DNA of 64,000 nucleotides from Mesorhizobium sp. ES1-1 (GCF_020164785.1 NZ_JAIUGX010000016.1:22403-86402), one strand, 5' to 3'; counted from the stretch's first letter, positions 8,529 through 18,047 are shown. Translations and numbers: made by a program. The notes: generated from the letters alone by a model not told the origin.

Positions 8529-9419
8529 ATGCAAAAAACAATCCTGATCACGGGTGCTTCCTGCGGCTTCGGCGCGATGACGGCGCGGGCGCTGGCAAGG
8601 TCCGGCCACACCGTCTATGCCTCGATGCGCGACCCCTCGGCGCGCGGCGCGGCGGTGGCCGAGATGGAAAAACTGGCGCGCGACGAAGACCTAGCGCTCA
8701 TTCCCATCGCGCTCGATGTCACCTCCGACAGTTCGGCCGAGGCCGCGATCGAGCGGATCATCGGCGAGGCTGGCCGGCTCGACGTGCTCGTCCACAATGC
8801 CGGGCACATGGGGTTCGGACCGGCCGAGGCCTTTACGCCCGAACAGCTGGCGCAACTCTACGATGTCAACGTCGTCGGCACGCAGCGGGTCAACCGCGCA
8901 GCCTTGCCGCATATGCGCCCGCTCGGCCGGGCGCAGATGATCTGGGTCGGCTCGAGCAGCACGCGCGGCGGCACGCCGCCATTCCTGGCGCCCTATTTCG
9001 CCGCCAAGGCCGGCATGGACGCGCTGGCGCAGAGCTATGCGCTTGAACTTGCGCGCTTCGGCATCGAGACGACAATCGTGGTGCCTGGCGCCTTCACCAA
9101 GGGCACGGAGCATTTCACTCACGCGGCGGCGCCGGCCGATGGCGAGCGCGCCGCGCTCTATTGGTCCGGTACCTATGCAGGGGTCGACCAGCAGGCGCTG
9201 AAGGGGCTGGCCTCGCTCGAGCCGGTGGACGCCGATCCGGAGACGGTCGCACGCGCCATCGTCGACCTCGTGGCCATGCCGCATGGCAGCCGTCCGCTGC
9301 GCATCCATATCGATCCCTCCGACGATGGCGCGGCCATCGTCAACGGCGTTGCCGACCGCGTGCGCGCGCAACTCATGGAACGGATCGGCCTTGCCGACCT
9401 GCTCCACGTCAAAATCTGA
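8529..9419 (+). CDS. second short-chain dehydrogenase/reductase
   Basis: A 296-residue SDR starting only 10 bp after the previous gene, behind a GAGGAGG ribosome-binding site. The glycine motif is TGASCGFG near residues 8-15. HNAG replaces the usual NNAG, and YFAAK carries the catalytic Tyr and Lys. It is longer than classical SDRs because of a C-terminal extension of about 50 residues. It is not a close duplicate of its neighbour. It is co-transcribed with the SDR upstream and the tautomerase downstream, which suggests a small catabolic or detoxification pathway. Confidence 0.92.
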   Translation: MQKTILITGASCGFGAMTARALARSGHTVYASMRDPSARGAAVAEMEKLARDEDLALIPIALDVTSDSSAEAAIERIIGEAGRLDVLVHNAGHMGFGPAEAFTPEQLAQLYDVNVVGTQRVNRAALPHMRPLGRAQMIWVGSSSTRGGTPPFLAPYFAAKAGMDALAQSYALELARFGIETTIVVPGAFTKGTEHFTHAAAPADGERAALYWSGTYAGVDQQALKGLASLEPVDADPETVARAIVDLVAMPHGSRPLRIHIDPSDDGAAIVNGVADRVRAQLMERIGLADLLHVKI

Positions 9420-9447
9420 AACCCCACTGAAGAGAAGGAACAAGACC

Positions 9448-9660
9448 ATGCCATTCGCCAACATAAAAGTGCCGCAGGCCGCGCTCTCCAAGGCGCAGAA
9501 GGCAGACCTCATCCACCGCACCACAGCCATGTTCGTCGACTTTTTCGGCGAGGGCGTGCGACCCACCACCATGGTGCTGGTGGAAGAAATCGCCGATGGC
9601 GGCTACGGCCGCGCCGACGAGGTGTTCGTGATCCCGGAAGCCTATCGCGCCAGGGAGTAA
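9448..9660 (+). CDS. 4-oxalocrotonate tautomerase-like protein
   Basis: A 70-residue protein in the size range of 4-oxalocrotonate tautomerases. The initiator Met is followed directly by Pro (MPFANIKVP), and this Pro becomes the N-terminal catalytic base after Met removal. A further conserved-looking stretch is PTTMVLVEEI. Family members are small oligomers that interconvert keto and enol acids. The start follows an AGAAGGAA site 28 bp after the second SDR, so it is the last gene of the LysR-linked operon. A role isomerising the SDR product is an inference. Confidence 0.9.
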   Translation: MPFANIKVPQAALSKAQKADLIHRTTAMFVDFFGEGVRPTTMVLVEEIADGGYGRADEVFVIPEAYRARE

Positions 9661-9679
9661 TACCAGCCGGAGCACCGAA

Positions 9680-9711
9680 GCGCTCGCGTGCCGTCATGGG
9701 CGCGCGAGCGC
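9680..9711 (+). terminator. GC-rich hairpin after the SDR-tautomerase operon
   Basis: Perfect 9-bp arms GCGCTCGCG (9680-9688) and CGCGAGCGC (9703-9711) with a 14-base loop, 20 bp past the tautomerase stop. There is no T-run, so intrinsic termination would be weak. It may simply stabilise the mRNA end. Confidence 0.4.
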
Positions 9712-9809
9712 TCGCGCCTCTGGGTGGGGGCGGCGCAGCCTTGAGTGCCGCCATTGACGGCACAGCTCATCCGGCCGATAGGTCCGCGCGAACAGCCCGA
9801 GACTGCACA

Positions 9810-10955
9810 ATGCCCGACCTCAAAGAAGCAACCGCCACCGCCGATGCCGCCTGGCAGAACGATGTCCGCCAGGGCGTGCGCCATGTGCGCGATCTCGAGC
9901 GCCTGCCGCTGTCGCCGGCCGAGCGGGCGGCGGCTCAGGCCGCTGCCGCCAACCACAAGGTGCGGGCGCCCAAGGCTTACCTCGACCTGATCGACTGGAA
10001 CGACCCGGCCGACCCGATCCGCGCGCAGGTGATCCCGTCGCCCGGCGAACTCAAGCAGGCGGAAGGCGAGCTCGACGATCCCATCGCCGACCACGCGTTC
10101 AGCCCGGTGCCGCGCCTGACGCATCGCCATGCCGATCGTGTGCTTCTGTTCCCGACCTATCAATGCGCCGTCTATTGCCGCTTCTGCTTCCGCAAGGAAT
10201 CGCTGACTTCGATCGCCCGCGGCTACACGCGCGAGGCGCTGGAGCCGGCGCTGGCCTATATTTCGGCTCATCCGGAAATCCGCGAGGTGATCCTGACCGG
10301 CGGCGATCCGCTGTCGCTGCCCGACAAGGCGCTGGCCGAAATCGCCGGGCGCATCGAGGCGATCGCGCATGTGCGGCTGCTGCGAATCCACACCCGCGTG
10401 CCGGTGGCGCTGCCGTCGCGCATCACGCCTGGGCTGGTGGCCGCACTGCAAGGGCGGCTGATGGTCACCGTCGTCACGCATTTCAACCACGCGCGCGAGA
10501 TCACCGACGCCACCGAAGCGGCCTGCCGGACGTTGCGGCTGGCGGGGTTCGTGCTGCTCAACCAGAGCGTTCTGCTCAAAGGCGTCAACGACAGCGTCGA
10601 GGTGCTGGAAGAGCTCTGCCGCGAGCTGATGTATCGCCTGGGCGTTAAACCCTATTACCTGCACCATGGCGATCTGGCGCGCGGCATGGCGCACCGCCGC
10701 ACGACGATTGCCGAAGGCCAGGCGCTGGTGGAAGCGCTGCGCGCCCGCCTGTCGGGCATCTGCAATCCTGTCTATGTGCTCGACCTCCCGGAAGGCGGCG
10801 GCAAGGTGCCGATCGGGCCGTGTCATGTCGAGGTGCGGGACGGGCAGCGCTGGCGGCTGCGCGGGCTGGATGGGAAGGCGCGGGATTATGCGGAGGTGGT
10901 CGGCGAGGGGGAGGGCGCGGCCGTGAGCCGTAGCGACGCAAGTGGCGCAAGTTAG
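9810..10955 (+). CDS. lysine 2,3-aminomutase-like radical SAM protein (KamA/EpmB family)
   Basis: A 381-residue protein starting at MPDLKEATAT. The radical-SAM cluster motif CxxxCxxC is Cys119-Cys123-Cys126 (CAVYCRFC). It is followed by GGDPL at about 164-168 and a PLP-lysine motif EGGGKVPIGP with Lys332. Members move an amino group from C2 to C3 of lysine. The EpmB branch acts on free lysine that is then attached to elongation factor P. No epmA or efp gene is in the window, so the choice between EpmB-like and free-lysine metabolism is open. It is monocistronic, and the gene end coincides with the start of an inverted repeat. Confidence 0.88.
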   Translation: MPDLKEATATADAAWQNDVRQGVRHVRDLERLPLSPAERAAAQAAAANHKVRAPKAYLDLIDWNDPADPIRAQVIPSPGELKQAEGELDDPIADHAFSPVPRLTHRHADRVLLFPTYQCAVYCRFCFRKESLTSIARGYTREALEPALAYISAHPEIREVILTGGDPLSLPDKALAEIAGRIEAIAHVRLLRIHTRVPVALPSRITPGLVAALQGRLMVTVVTHFNHAREITDATEAACRTLRLAGFVLLNQSVLLKGVNDSVEVLEELCRELMYRLGVKPYYLHHGDLARGMAHRRTTIAEGQALVEALRARLSGICNPVYVLDLPEGGGKVPIGPCHVEVRDGQRWRLRGLDGKARDYAEVVGEGEGAAVSRSDASGAS

Positions 10956-11132
10956 CGCTGCCCCTCACCTGCCTGCCGGCATCCTCTCCCCGTATAGGAC
11001 GGGGAGAGGGGCGCTGTCATCGGCGATTTCGCCAATCTCCAAGGTTGCGGAAAGATCGTCAGCGTTGCGGCCAGCCCTCTCTCCCCGTCCTATACGGGGA
11101 GAGATGTCCGGCAGGACAGTGAGGGGCAGCGC
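10955..11132. repeat. long imperfect inverted repeat (rhizobial mosaic element, copy A)
   Basis: The left arm (10955-11010) begins GCGCTGCCCCTCACCTGCC and ends with TATAGGACGGGGAGAGG. The right arm (11075-11132) is its near-complete reverse complement. Each arm also contains its own small hairpin around CTCCCCGT/ACGGGGAG. The element fills the gap between two convergent genes and resembles the palindromic intergenic mosaic elements of rhizobia. It could act as a bidirectional transcription stop. Confidence 0.75.
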
Positions 11133-11184
11133 CGACGCGGGAGATTGGTGCGTTGCATCAGCGCGGGGCGATAATTGGTCGAGC

Positions 11185-11886
11185 CTAAACCTCAACTCCG
11201 CCGACAAACGCCAGGACGACGATGCGCGGAGCGGTGCAGTAGACAAGGCTGAGCTTGCGGCCGATCCTTGTCGTGGCGCGGCGCGCGTCGAGGTCAACGG
11301 CGATATCCTCGTAGCCCAGCACCTGTCGGTCGAGCGGATAGACCGCCTTGTAGACAGCCTCCTTGGCGACGAAGAGGAGGCGGCCGGCGAGATGGAGATC
11401 ACTTCTGTCCATGCGGTCCGCGGACGTTGCGACGAGCGCGAAAATATCATCGGGCAAAGGCAGCGCCGGCTCGACGTCGATGCCCAGCGATATGATGTCT
11501 CCGACTTCGGCAAGTGCCGCCACTGCCATGTCGTCGTCATGGGCGAGCGAGCCGGTCATCCCGTCGGGCCAGACCGGCGCTCCCGACGGCGCGCGGGGGA
11601 TCGGGTCGTGGATGCCGATATCCGCCAGCAGCCGGTGCGCGATCCACCGCGCGGCGCCGCTGGCTCGCCGCATGGCCGGCTGGCGGGCAGGGAGGGAGCG
11701 CGCCTCCTCCGGCAGCAGATGGGTCTCGTCACCGTCGCGTATCAGCCGGCATCCCGTGCGCACCCCATGTGGGGCGATGGCGGCCAGCGCCCGCGCCAGC
11801 GACATTTCCTCGGGCAAAACGGCCAGCGAAGTGATTGCCGTCATGGTTCGGCTCCCGACGCCGGGCGGGACAAGATCGGCAATCAT
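11185..11886 (-). CDS. 4'-phosphopantetheinyl transferase (Sfp/EntD type)
   Basis: A 233-residue protein that transfers the phosphopantetheine arm of CoA to a carrier-domain serine. The family signatures are visible: GSLAHDDDMAVAAL around residue 112, LGIDVEP around 134 (the Mg-binding Asp and Glu) and FVAKEAVYKA around 171-180 (the Lys and Glu of the W/F-S-x-K-E motif). It lies 41 bp downstream of the peptide synthetase on the same strand, so its carrier domain is the obvious substrate. A second possible start is MTAITSL at 11844. Both starts have acceptable ribosome-binding sites. Confidence 0.9.
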   Translation of the reverse strand: MIADLVPPGVGSRTMTAITSLAVLPEEMSLARALAAIAPHGVRTGCRLIRDGDETHLLPEEARSLPARQPAMRRASGAARWIAHRLLADIGIHDPIPRAPSGAPVWPDGMTGSLAHDDDMAVAALAEVGDIISLGIDVEPALPLPDDIFALVATSADRMDRSDLHLAGRLLFVAKEAVYKAVYPLDRQVLGYEDIAVDLDARRATTRIGRKLSLVYCTAPRIVVLAFVGGVEV

Positions 11887-11926
11887 CTCTTCGCTCTCGT
11901 CCGGTCTTGATCGAGGGTCAATGGCG

Positions 11927-14900
11927 TCAGGACGACGCCCTGGAACCGTCGTCCATGATCGCCTCGACGAACCGATGCAGCTTGGCCGGGTTACCGCGCC
12001 AGATCGTGTCGGGCTCCAGGGTCTCGCCCTTCATGACGAAGGAATCGGCATCGACCATCGATCCCTTGCCCATGGTGACGCCGTAATGGACGAAGGCGGA
12101 GGGCCCTAGCGTACAGCCGTCGCCGATGCTGATATAATCCGACTTGAAGGCGCCTTCCTCCAGCGAATGGGCCTGGATGACGCAGCCCTCGTTGAGTGTG
12201 ACATCGTCGCCGATCTCGACCAGCGAGCGCTCGGTCAAATTGGCGCCGCCGTCATAGACTCGTTTGCCGACCTTCACGCCGAGCAGGCGCAGGATCATCG
12301 GCCGGAAGGGCGTGCCGCCAAACAGCCGCACGATGGGCGAGTCGGCGAGCTTCCAGTGGCGCTCATGGCGCCAGAAATCGACGTCGTAGATCGTCGTCAC
12401 CTGAGGCTTCAGCCTTCCGAAGCCGAGGCTTGCCCGCTCGACGAAGATGTAGAACGGGATGGTGATCGCCGACGTCAACAACACGGCGACGAAGAGGGCG
12501 ATCTCGGCCCATTCGGTGTAATAGTTCAGCGCGCGGTCCCAGATCGCCAGGGTGGCGAACAGCATGATCCATTGCGTGGCCACGAACAGGAGGATCGTCA
12601 CCAGATTGTGGCGGTTCTTGAACGGGATGCGCTTGCGCCGGTCGGCCTCGGCAACGCCCGCGATCAGCTCTTTATCGCGGTTCACCATGCGCGGGATTTC
12701 GAAGGAAGGCGACCCGAGCAGGCCGACATTCTCGCGCAGCGGCCCGTCGACCGGGATCATCACCTTTGTGCCGAGCAGGACGTTGTCGCCCGTGCGGCCA
12801 TCCGGCGGGTAATAGATGTTGTTGCCGAGATAGTTGCGCTCGCCGATGCGGGTCGGCTCAAGCCTGAAGGCGGTGGCTGACTTGTGCATGTTGATCATGA
12901 ACAGCCCGTCCGACACCATGGTCTCGGTGCCGATCTCGCACAGCAGCGGGTTTTCGTGCTGCTGGTTGGAGCCGAAATTGGAGCCCGTCTGCACGACCTT
13001 GTTGAGGTTCCAGCCGATGGCCCGCATATAGTGGACAATGGCTGAGCTGTCGCCGAACAGCAGTCCCAGCATGCGGGAATTGCTGGAGAATTCGGACACG
13101 GACTGCAGCCAGTAGCGGAAGCCGTAGAGCGTGTAGGTGCGGCCGGGTTTCAGGATCAGGCTGAACAGGCGCGGCACCAGGGTTGCGGCGAGGAAGGTCG
13201 CGCCGATGTAGCCGAAAAGCGTGACCGTGGTGCCGATGGCCACGAGGCCGATCGTCTCCTGGTAGTCGTCGCCGAGATTTTCCCAATAGGAGTGGAACAG
13301 CAGCGGCAGCGGCGTGATGACCGCGAACAGCAGCAACAGCTGAACGGCTTCATAGAGGATGCGCCTGATCTCGTAGGGGTTTTCATTGCGCACCTTGCAA
13401 TAGTCCGCCGTGGTCGGCACGGCCGGCGAGCCATGCCAGTGTTCGCCGTCCGGGATGCTTTGCCCGCGCTGCAGCGAGGATGAATGACCGAGCTGGCCGC
13501 CGTCGCCGATGGAGATGTCGATGTCGAGCGTGGAGCCGACGCCGACAAAGACATCGCGACCGATGGTCAGCGGCCCTGTGTGGATATAGCCGGCCTGCGC
13601 GCGATAGCCCAGGATCATGGATTCCTTGCGCAGGATGGTGTTGGCGCCGATCGAAATAAGATCGGTGCAGACGGGGATGGAACGCGACTCGATGACGGCG
13701 TTGTGGCCGAGCCTGGTGCCGAGCAGTCTGAGATAGAGGCTGTAGAGCGGGCTGCCCCGGAACAGAACGACGGGCGCGGTGCGGATCAGGGTCTTGACGA
13801 CCCAGAAGCGGTAGTAGCGCGGGCCCCAGATGGGGAAGGTCTCGGCCTTCCAGCGGCCGATGAGCACCCATTTGGCAAGGACGGCGAAGCCGGTCATGCC
13901 GAAGAAGACGCCGGCCGAGAGCGCGACGCACCTGAAGTAGAGCTGCAGCGGATCGTCGAGCGCCTCATACATCCAGTTGAGTCCGATGTTGAAGGCCCAC
14001 AGGCCGAGATAGCTGTAGACGCCGTAGAAGAGCAGCTGCGCGAGGCCGCAGGTCCAATAGGCGAAATCCGAGGCGCGGCGGGTGAGGACGGGCTCGTAGG
14101 TGGCCGTCGTCATGGCATCGGCGGTGCCCAGATGCGCGGCCAGGCGCGCCACGGTCGGGAAGAGGTAGATGTCGCGCATCGACGTCGTCGCCCATTCCTC
14201 ACGGGTTCGCACCCGCGCGCAGAAATGAGCCATGAGAAGCGAGTTGGCGCCGAGATCGTCGAAGAAATTGTCCTCGACCGACACCTCCTCGAATTTCAGC
14301 ACCTCGGCCAGCGCGCCGGCCAGGAAGCGCTCGTCATCGGTGCGGGGCACCACCATGGCGCGGTCGCCCGAAAGCCGGACGCTGGTCGGCTTTGGCAATT
14401 GCCGAAGGTCGACCTTGTTGGAGACCGTCATTGGGATGCCGGGCAGTTCCTCCAGATAGGAAGGGACCATGTAGTCGGGCAGGCGCCGCTTCATCACCTT
14501 GGCGATTTCGGCGCGCGCGATCGCCGGCTGGCCTGATTTGGCGGCGTAATAGGCGACTAGTTCGACGCGGCCGGGCTCGATCTCCCAGGTGGTGACAGCG
14601 GCCTGCGCGATTTCGGGCTGGTCGAGCAGCACCGCCTCGATCTCGCCAAGCTCGATGCGATAGCCGCGGATCTTCACCTGCGTGTCGATGCGCCCGGCAT
14701 ATTCGATCTCGCCGCTTTCGTTGATGCGGCCAAGGTCGCCGGTGCGGTAGATGCGCTTCGACGGATTGTTGGGCAGGCCGATGAAATCGGCGATGAATTT
14801 CTGTTCCGTCAGGTCGGGCCGGTTGAGGTAGCCGACGGCCAGGCCGATGCCGGCAATGCCGATCTCGCCCAGTTCGCCGGGCGCGGCAAGCTGCGGCAGC

Positions 14901-16078
14901 GACGGGTCGAGAATGACGATGGAATAGGTGGGCAGCGGCGCGCCGATGGTCACCGGCCGGTCGGGCGACAGTTCGCCCATGGTTGCCGTAACCGTGGCTT
15001 CGGTCGGGCCATAGGTGTTGAGGATCTTGCGGCCGGGTCTCGACCAGCGCACGACCAGATTGTGCGGGCAGGCCTCGCCGCCGACCAGCAGCGTGCGCAG
15101 GCTGGGCACGTCCGACGTCATCGATGACAGCAGGGTCGGACTGCAGGCCATGCAGGTGATGGCGTGCTGGCGCAGGAAATCCGCGAGCTCCTCGCCGACG
15201 AGGGGGAGTTGGCCGGGCGCCGGCACCACGGTCGCGCCGGCCACGAACGGCACCCAGATCTCCTCGGAGGAAAAGTCGAAGGCGATGGTCATGCCCTGGT
15301 AGACGCGATCGCAGGGTTGGTAGCCGTAGGAGGCGGCGGCGACCCGGATGAAGTTGACGAAGCTCTGGTGGCGGACGGCGACGCCCTTCGGCCTGCCCGT
15401 CGTGCCCGAGGTGTAGAGGATGTAGCAGATGTCGTCGGCGGCGCCCGGCGCCTTGTGCGGCTTGAGCGGCGCGTCTGACTGGGCGGAAATCTCGGCAGCG
15501 GCGCTGTCGATGAGCAGATGCGGCACCGCCAGCTGGCCGGCGCGCGAGGCGTAGGCGGCGATGGTGACGATCATGCTGACGCCGGCGTCGTCGATGATCA
15601 GCTCCATGCGCTCGCGCGGGAAGGCGGTGGCCAGCGGCACGAAGGCAGCGCCCGCCTTGATGACGCCGAGAAGGGCGACATAGGTTTCCGCCGAACGGTC
15701 GAGGATGAGCCCGACGCAGTGGCCCGGCCGCACGCCGCGCTTGCCGAGCAGGCGGGCGAACTGGTTGGCGCGCCTGTCGAGCTCCTGATAGGTCCAGGCG
15801 CGCCCCTCGGAAATCACCGCGGGAAGAGCGGCAAATGTGTGGGCGAGCTGTTCGAAGACCTTGTCGAGCCGTTCCTCGGGCCGGCCGGCGCGGGGGAAGT
15901 CTGCCCCGGTCAGCACCTGGCCCTGCGCGGCGAGCGAACGCCGGGCGCTTTTCATGAGCGTGTCCACACCCGGCAAACCATTTGCGACCAGGCCATTTCC
16001 TCCCAGCCCGGTTTCGGGCTCTGCGCTCGGCCCTGCCGTGTCCCGCTCGAGTGCGGCGATATCGACACCGTGATCCAT
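11927..16078 (-). CDS. Pls/PosA-type single-module non-ribosomal peptide synthetase
   Basis: A 1,383-residue protein. It has an N-terminal adenylation domain (about 60-560): A3 YTSGTTGRPKG near 222, A5 NTYGPTE near 354, A7 YRTGDLGR near 444, A8 QVKIRGYRIELGE near 467 and NKVDL near 554. A peptidyl-carrier domain follows with the pantetheine Ser about residue 613 (LGANS). The last 700 residues hold several membrane spans and hexapeptide (left-handed beta-helix) stretches. There is no condensation or thioesterase domain. This is the layout of epsilon-poly-lysine synthetase (Pls) and PosA relatives, which join one amino acid type into a chain at the membrane. Asp near 268 in the A4 motif can anchor an alpha-amino group. 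ATG at 16078 with a GGAAAG site is preferred to the TTG two codons earlier. Confidence 0.9.
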   Translation of the reverse strand: MDHGVDIAALERDTAGPSAEPETGLGGNGLVANGLPGVDTLMKSARRSLAAQGQVLTGADFPRAGRPEERLDKVFEQLAHTFAALPAVISEGRAWTYQELDRRANQFARLLGKRGVRPGHCVGLILDRSAETYVALLGVIKAGAAFVPLATAFPRERMELIIDDAGVSMIVTIAAYASRAGQLAVPHLLIDSAAAEISAQSDAPLKPHKAPGAADDICYILYTSGTTGRPKGVAVRHQSFVNFIRVAAASYGYQPCDRVYQGMTIAFDFSSEEIWVPFVAGATVVPAPGQLPLVGEELADFLRQHAITCMACSPTLLSSMTSDVPSLRTLLVGGEACPHNLVVRWSRPGRKILNTYGPTEATVTATMGELSPDRPVTIGAPLPTYSIVILDPSLPQLAAPGELGEIGIAGIGLAVGYLNRPDLTEQKFIADFIGLPNNPSKRIYRTGDLGRINESGEIEYAGRIDTQVKIRGYRIELGEIEAVLLDQPEIAQAAVTTWEIEPGRVELVAYYAAKSGQPAIARAEIAKVMKRRLPDYMVPSYLEELPGIPMTVSNKVDLRQLPKPTSVRLSGDRAMVVPRTDDERFLAGALAEVLKFEEVSVEDNFFDDLGANSLLMAHFCARVRTREEWATTSMRDIYLFPTVARLAAHLGTADAMTTATYEPVLTRRASDFAYWTCGLAQLLFYGVYSYLGLWAFNIGLNWMYEALDDPLQLYFRCVALSAGVFFGMTGFAVLAKWVLIGRWKAETFPIWGPRYYRFWVVKTLIRTAPVVLFRGSPLYSLYLRLLGTRLGHNAVIESRSIPVCTDLISIGANTILRKESMILGYRAQAGYIHTGPLTIGRDVFVGVGSTLDIDISIGDGGQLGHSSSLQRGQSIPDGEHWHGSPAVPTTADYCKVRNENPYEIRRILYEAVQLLLLFAVITPLPLLFHSYWENLGDDYQETIGLVAIGTTVTLFGYIGATFLAATLVPRLFSLILKPGRTYTLYGFRYWLQSVSEFSSNSRMLGLLFGDSSAIVHYMRAIGWNLNKVVQTGSNFGSNQQHENPLLCEIGTETMVSDGLFMINMHKSATAFRLEPTRIGERNYLGNNIYYPPDGRTGDNVLLGTKVMIPVDGPLRENVGLLGSPSFEIPRMVNRDKELIAGVAEADRRKRIPFKNRHNLVTILLFVATQWIMLFATLAIWDRALNYYTEWAEIALFVAVLLTSAITIPFYIFVERASLGFGRLKPQVTTIYDVDFWRHERHWKLADSPIVRLFGGTPFRPMILRLLGVKVGKRVYDGGANLTERSLVEIGDDVTLNEGCVIQAHSLEEGAFKSDYISIGDGCTLGPSAFVHYGVTMGKGSMVDADSFVMKGETLEPDTIWRGNPAKLHRFVEAIMDDGSRASS

Positions 16079-16392
16079 GTGCAAACTTTCCGGTCCTGCG
16101 AAGCCTTGAACGGCACGCCGCCGCCCGGCCTGGTTGCCCGGGCCGGGTCGCGCTGTCCGGATGGGTATGCCATCCGATCTTTTCGCCAGTTTTTCTCAAC
16201 TGTTGAATCTTGTTTCTGAACTGTGTCTGGAGGCGGCAAAGGCGCCGGTTTCGCCGGTCCCGGCGCAGCGGTCCGGCGCCTCGCAAAAAATCTGCCGGCC
16301 GCCGGGAATAAAGGGCGGCCTTTCCGGGTCTTCACTACAGCGGGGCCAAACCGGCCCGCGACACGAAGAAAACGAAACAAGGATCTTTAGGA

Positions 16393-16635
16393 ATGACCAA
16401 GCTCGCTCTCAGCGTGGCTGCGATGTTGCTTGCCTCGAGTGCCGCCTTTGCCGGCAGCGACCATTACGGCGCCGACAATGCCAACCAGCCCGCCGTCGAC
16501 GCCAATGCGACGGCCTCGATCCCCTATGCCGGCCGGAAGGACGGCGTCGACGCCAAGGTGACGACCGGACCGAGCCAGGGCTCGGTGCAGGACATCATCG
16601 ATCGGCACAATCGCGACGGCAATTGGGGCCGCTAA
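16393..16635 (+). CDS. DUF680 family small secreted protein (first of two)
   Basis: An 80-residue protein with a signal peptide (MTKLALSVAAMLLASSAAFA). Its mature part starts GSDHYGADN and ends RDGNWGR. This matches DUF680, a family of tiny exported proteins described almost only from Mesorhizobium, with no known function. It is followed 47 bp later by a paralogue with the same signal-to-mature junction (AFAGSDH) and the same C-terminal Gly-Asn-rich end. The 308-bp gap upstream, shared with the divergent synthetase gene, shows no clear promoter motif. Confidence 0.85.
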   Translation: MTKLALSVAAMLLASSAAFAGSDHYGADNANQPAVDANATASIPYAGRKDGVDAKVTTGPSQGSVQDIIDRHNRDGNWGR

Positions 16636-16682
16636 CCGCTTCCGATCTTCACGCAAGCCTTCAACAAACAGGAACCATCGAC

Positions 16683-16904
16683 ATGAAAAACATCGCTCTC
16701 ACCGCCGCCGCCATCCTGCTCGCCACCACCGGCGCCTTTGCCGGCAGCGACCATTTCGGCCAGACCTCCGCCAGGCCGGCGGCAGCCACGGTCGACACCA
16801 TCCGCACCGCATCCATCCGCAAGGCGGACATGGCCGCGCACGACATGAAGGCGACGACGAAATCCGACGCGGACGAACCAGGCCAGGGCATCTGGGGCAA
16901 CTGA
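16683..16904 (+). CDS. DUF680 family small secreted protein (second of two)
   Basis: A 73-residue paralogue of the preceding gene. It has a signal peptide (MKNIALTAAAILLATTGAFA), then GSDHFGQTS, and ends QGIWGN. Both ends of the mature protein match its partner while the middle differs, so this is a diverged tandem duplication. The start follows ACAGGAACCATCGAC with an AGGAA site. It is probably co-transcribed with the first copy. The function is unknown. Confidence 0.85.
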   Translation: MKNIALTAAAILLATTGAFAGSDHFGQTSARPAAATVDTIRTASIRKADMAAHDMKATTKSDADEPGQGIWGN

Positions 16905-17075
16905 GTTCGCGGGCGCCGGCGCCGCATCCCGACGGCGCCGAGCCCGACCGCGTCGGGACGGAGGGCCAGGGCTTCGGCCCTCCGTTATCTCTTTCCCGGC
17001 TGCCGGCGTGATGTCCCGCCGCCGGGACCTGACTTTTCCGCGCCTCTAGCCAACCCAACCCATGAGGAGACCACC

Positions 17076-18047
17076 ATGTTCAGCATGACACGCCGCACAG
17101 TGCTTCAATCTGCGGCGGCCGCCGCCGCCCTCGGCCTTGCCGGCAAGCTTGAATTCACCCGGCCCGCTTTCGCGCAGACGCCGCTCGAACCGTCCGTCGG
17201 CTTCTACAAGTACACAGTCGGCGACATCGAGGTGACCGCCATCTATGACGGCATCTGGAAGAAGCCGCACGACCCGGCCTTCATCGCCAACGCCTCGGTC
17301 GAGGACACCAAGGCGGCACTCGCCAAGGCGGGGCTGACCACCGACTTCATGCCGATCCCGCTCACCGTTGTCGTGCTCAAGATGAACGGCAAGCTGATCA
17401 TGATGGATGCCGGCTCGGGCGTCGGCCAGTGGCAGACCAACGCCACGCACCTGCCGGCCAATATGGCCGCCGCCGGCATCGACTACAAGGCGATCGACAC
17501 CATCATGATCTCCCATTTCCACCCCGACCATGTCTGGGGCCTGATGGAAAAGGGGAGCAACGCGCCGGTGTTCCCCAATGCCGAGCTGATCGTCAACGCG
17601 ACCGAGTATAAATGGTGGACCGATCCCGGCCGGCTGGCCAAGCTGCCGGAAGGCCGCAAGCCGGCGGGCAAGCGCATCGCCGACAATTTCCCCAAATGGA
17701 AGAACTGGAAACTGGTGCAGGACGGCGACGAGGTGGCGCCCGGCATGCAGATCATCGCGGCGCCCGGCCACACGCCAGGCCATTCCGTGTACCTCGCCAA
17801 TTCCGGCAAGGAACAGCTGATGATCTCGGCAGACACCATGTATGTGCCGGCGTTGCTGGCGCCGCATCCGGAATGGCGGGGCAGCTACGACCAGGATGGG
17901 CCGACGGCGATCGCCACGCGCCACAAGATCATCGACCGGGTGATCGCCGACAATATCCGCATTTCCGGATCGCACTTCCCGTTCCCGGGCACCGGCGTCT
18001 TCGTCAAAGACGGCAATGCCTACGGCTTCACACCAGTTCAGATTTGA
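17076..18047 (+). CDS. Tat-exported metallo-beta-lactamase-fold hydrolase
   Basis: A 323-residue protein. The N-terminus MFSMTRRTVLQSAAAAAALG carries a twin-arginine (Arg6-Arg7), hydrophobic core and AFA-type cleavage site near residue 33, so it is probably exported folded by Tat. The metal-binding motif HFHPDH is at 147-152, with a second histidine in GHTPGHS and an Asp in SADTMY completing a two-metal centre. The overall layout resembles lactonase and arylsulfatase-like MBL proteins. The reaction is unknown. The ribosome-binding site is GAGGAG. It appears monocistronic. Confidence 0.9.
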   Translation: MFSMTRRTVLQSAAAAAALGLAGKLEFTRPAFAQTPLEPSVGFYKYTVGDIEVTAIYDGIWKKPHDPAFIANASVEDTKAALAKAGLTTDFMPIPLTVVVLKMNGKLIMMDAGSGVGQWQTNATHLPANMAAAGIDYKAIDTIMISHFHPDHVWGLMEKGSNAPVFPNAELIVNATEYKWWTDPGRLAKLPEGRKPAGKRIADNFPKWKNWKLVQDGDEVAPGMQIIAAPGHTPGHSVYLANSGKEQLMISADTMYVPALLAPHPEWRGSYDQDGPTAIATRHKIIDRVIADNIRISGSHFPFPGTGVFVKDGNAYGFTPVQI

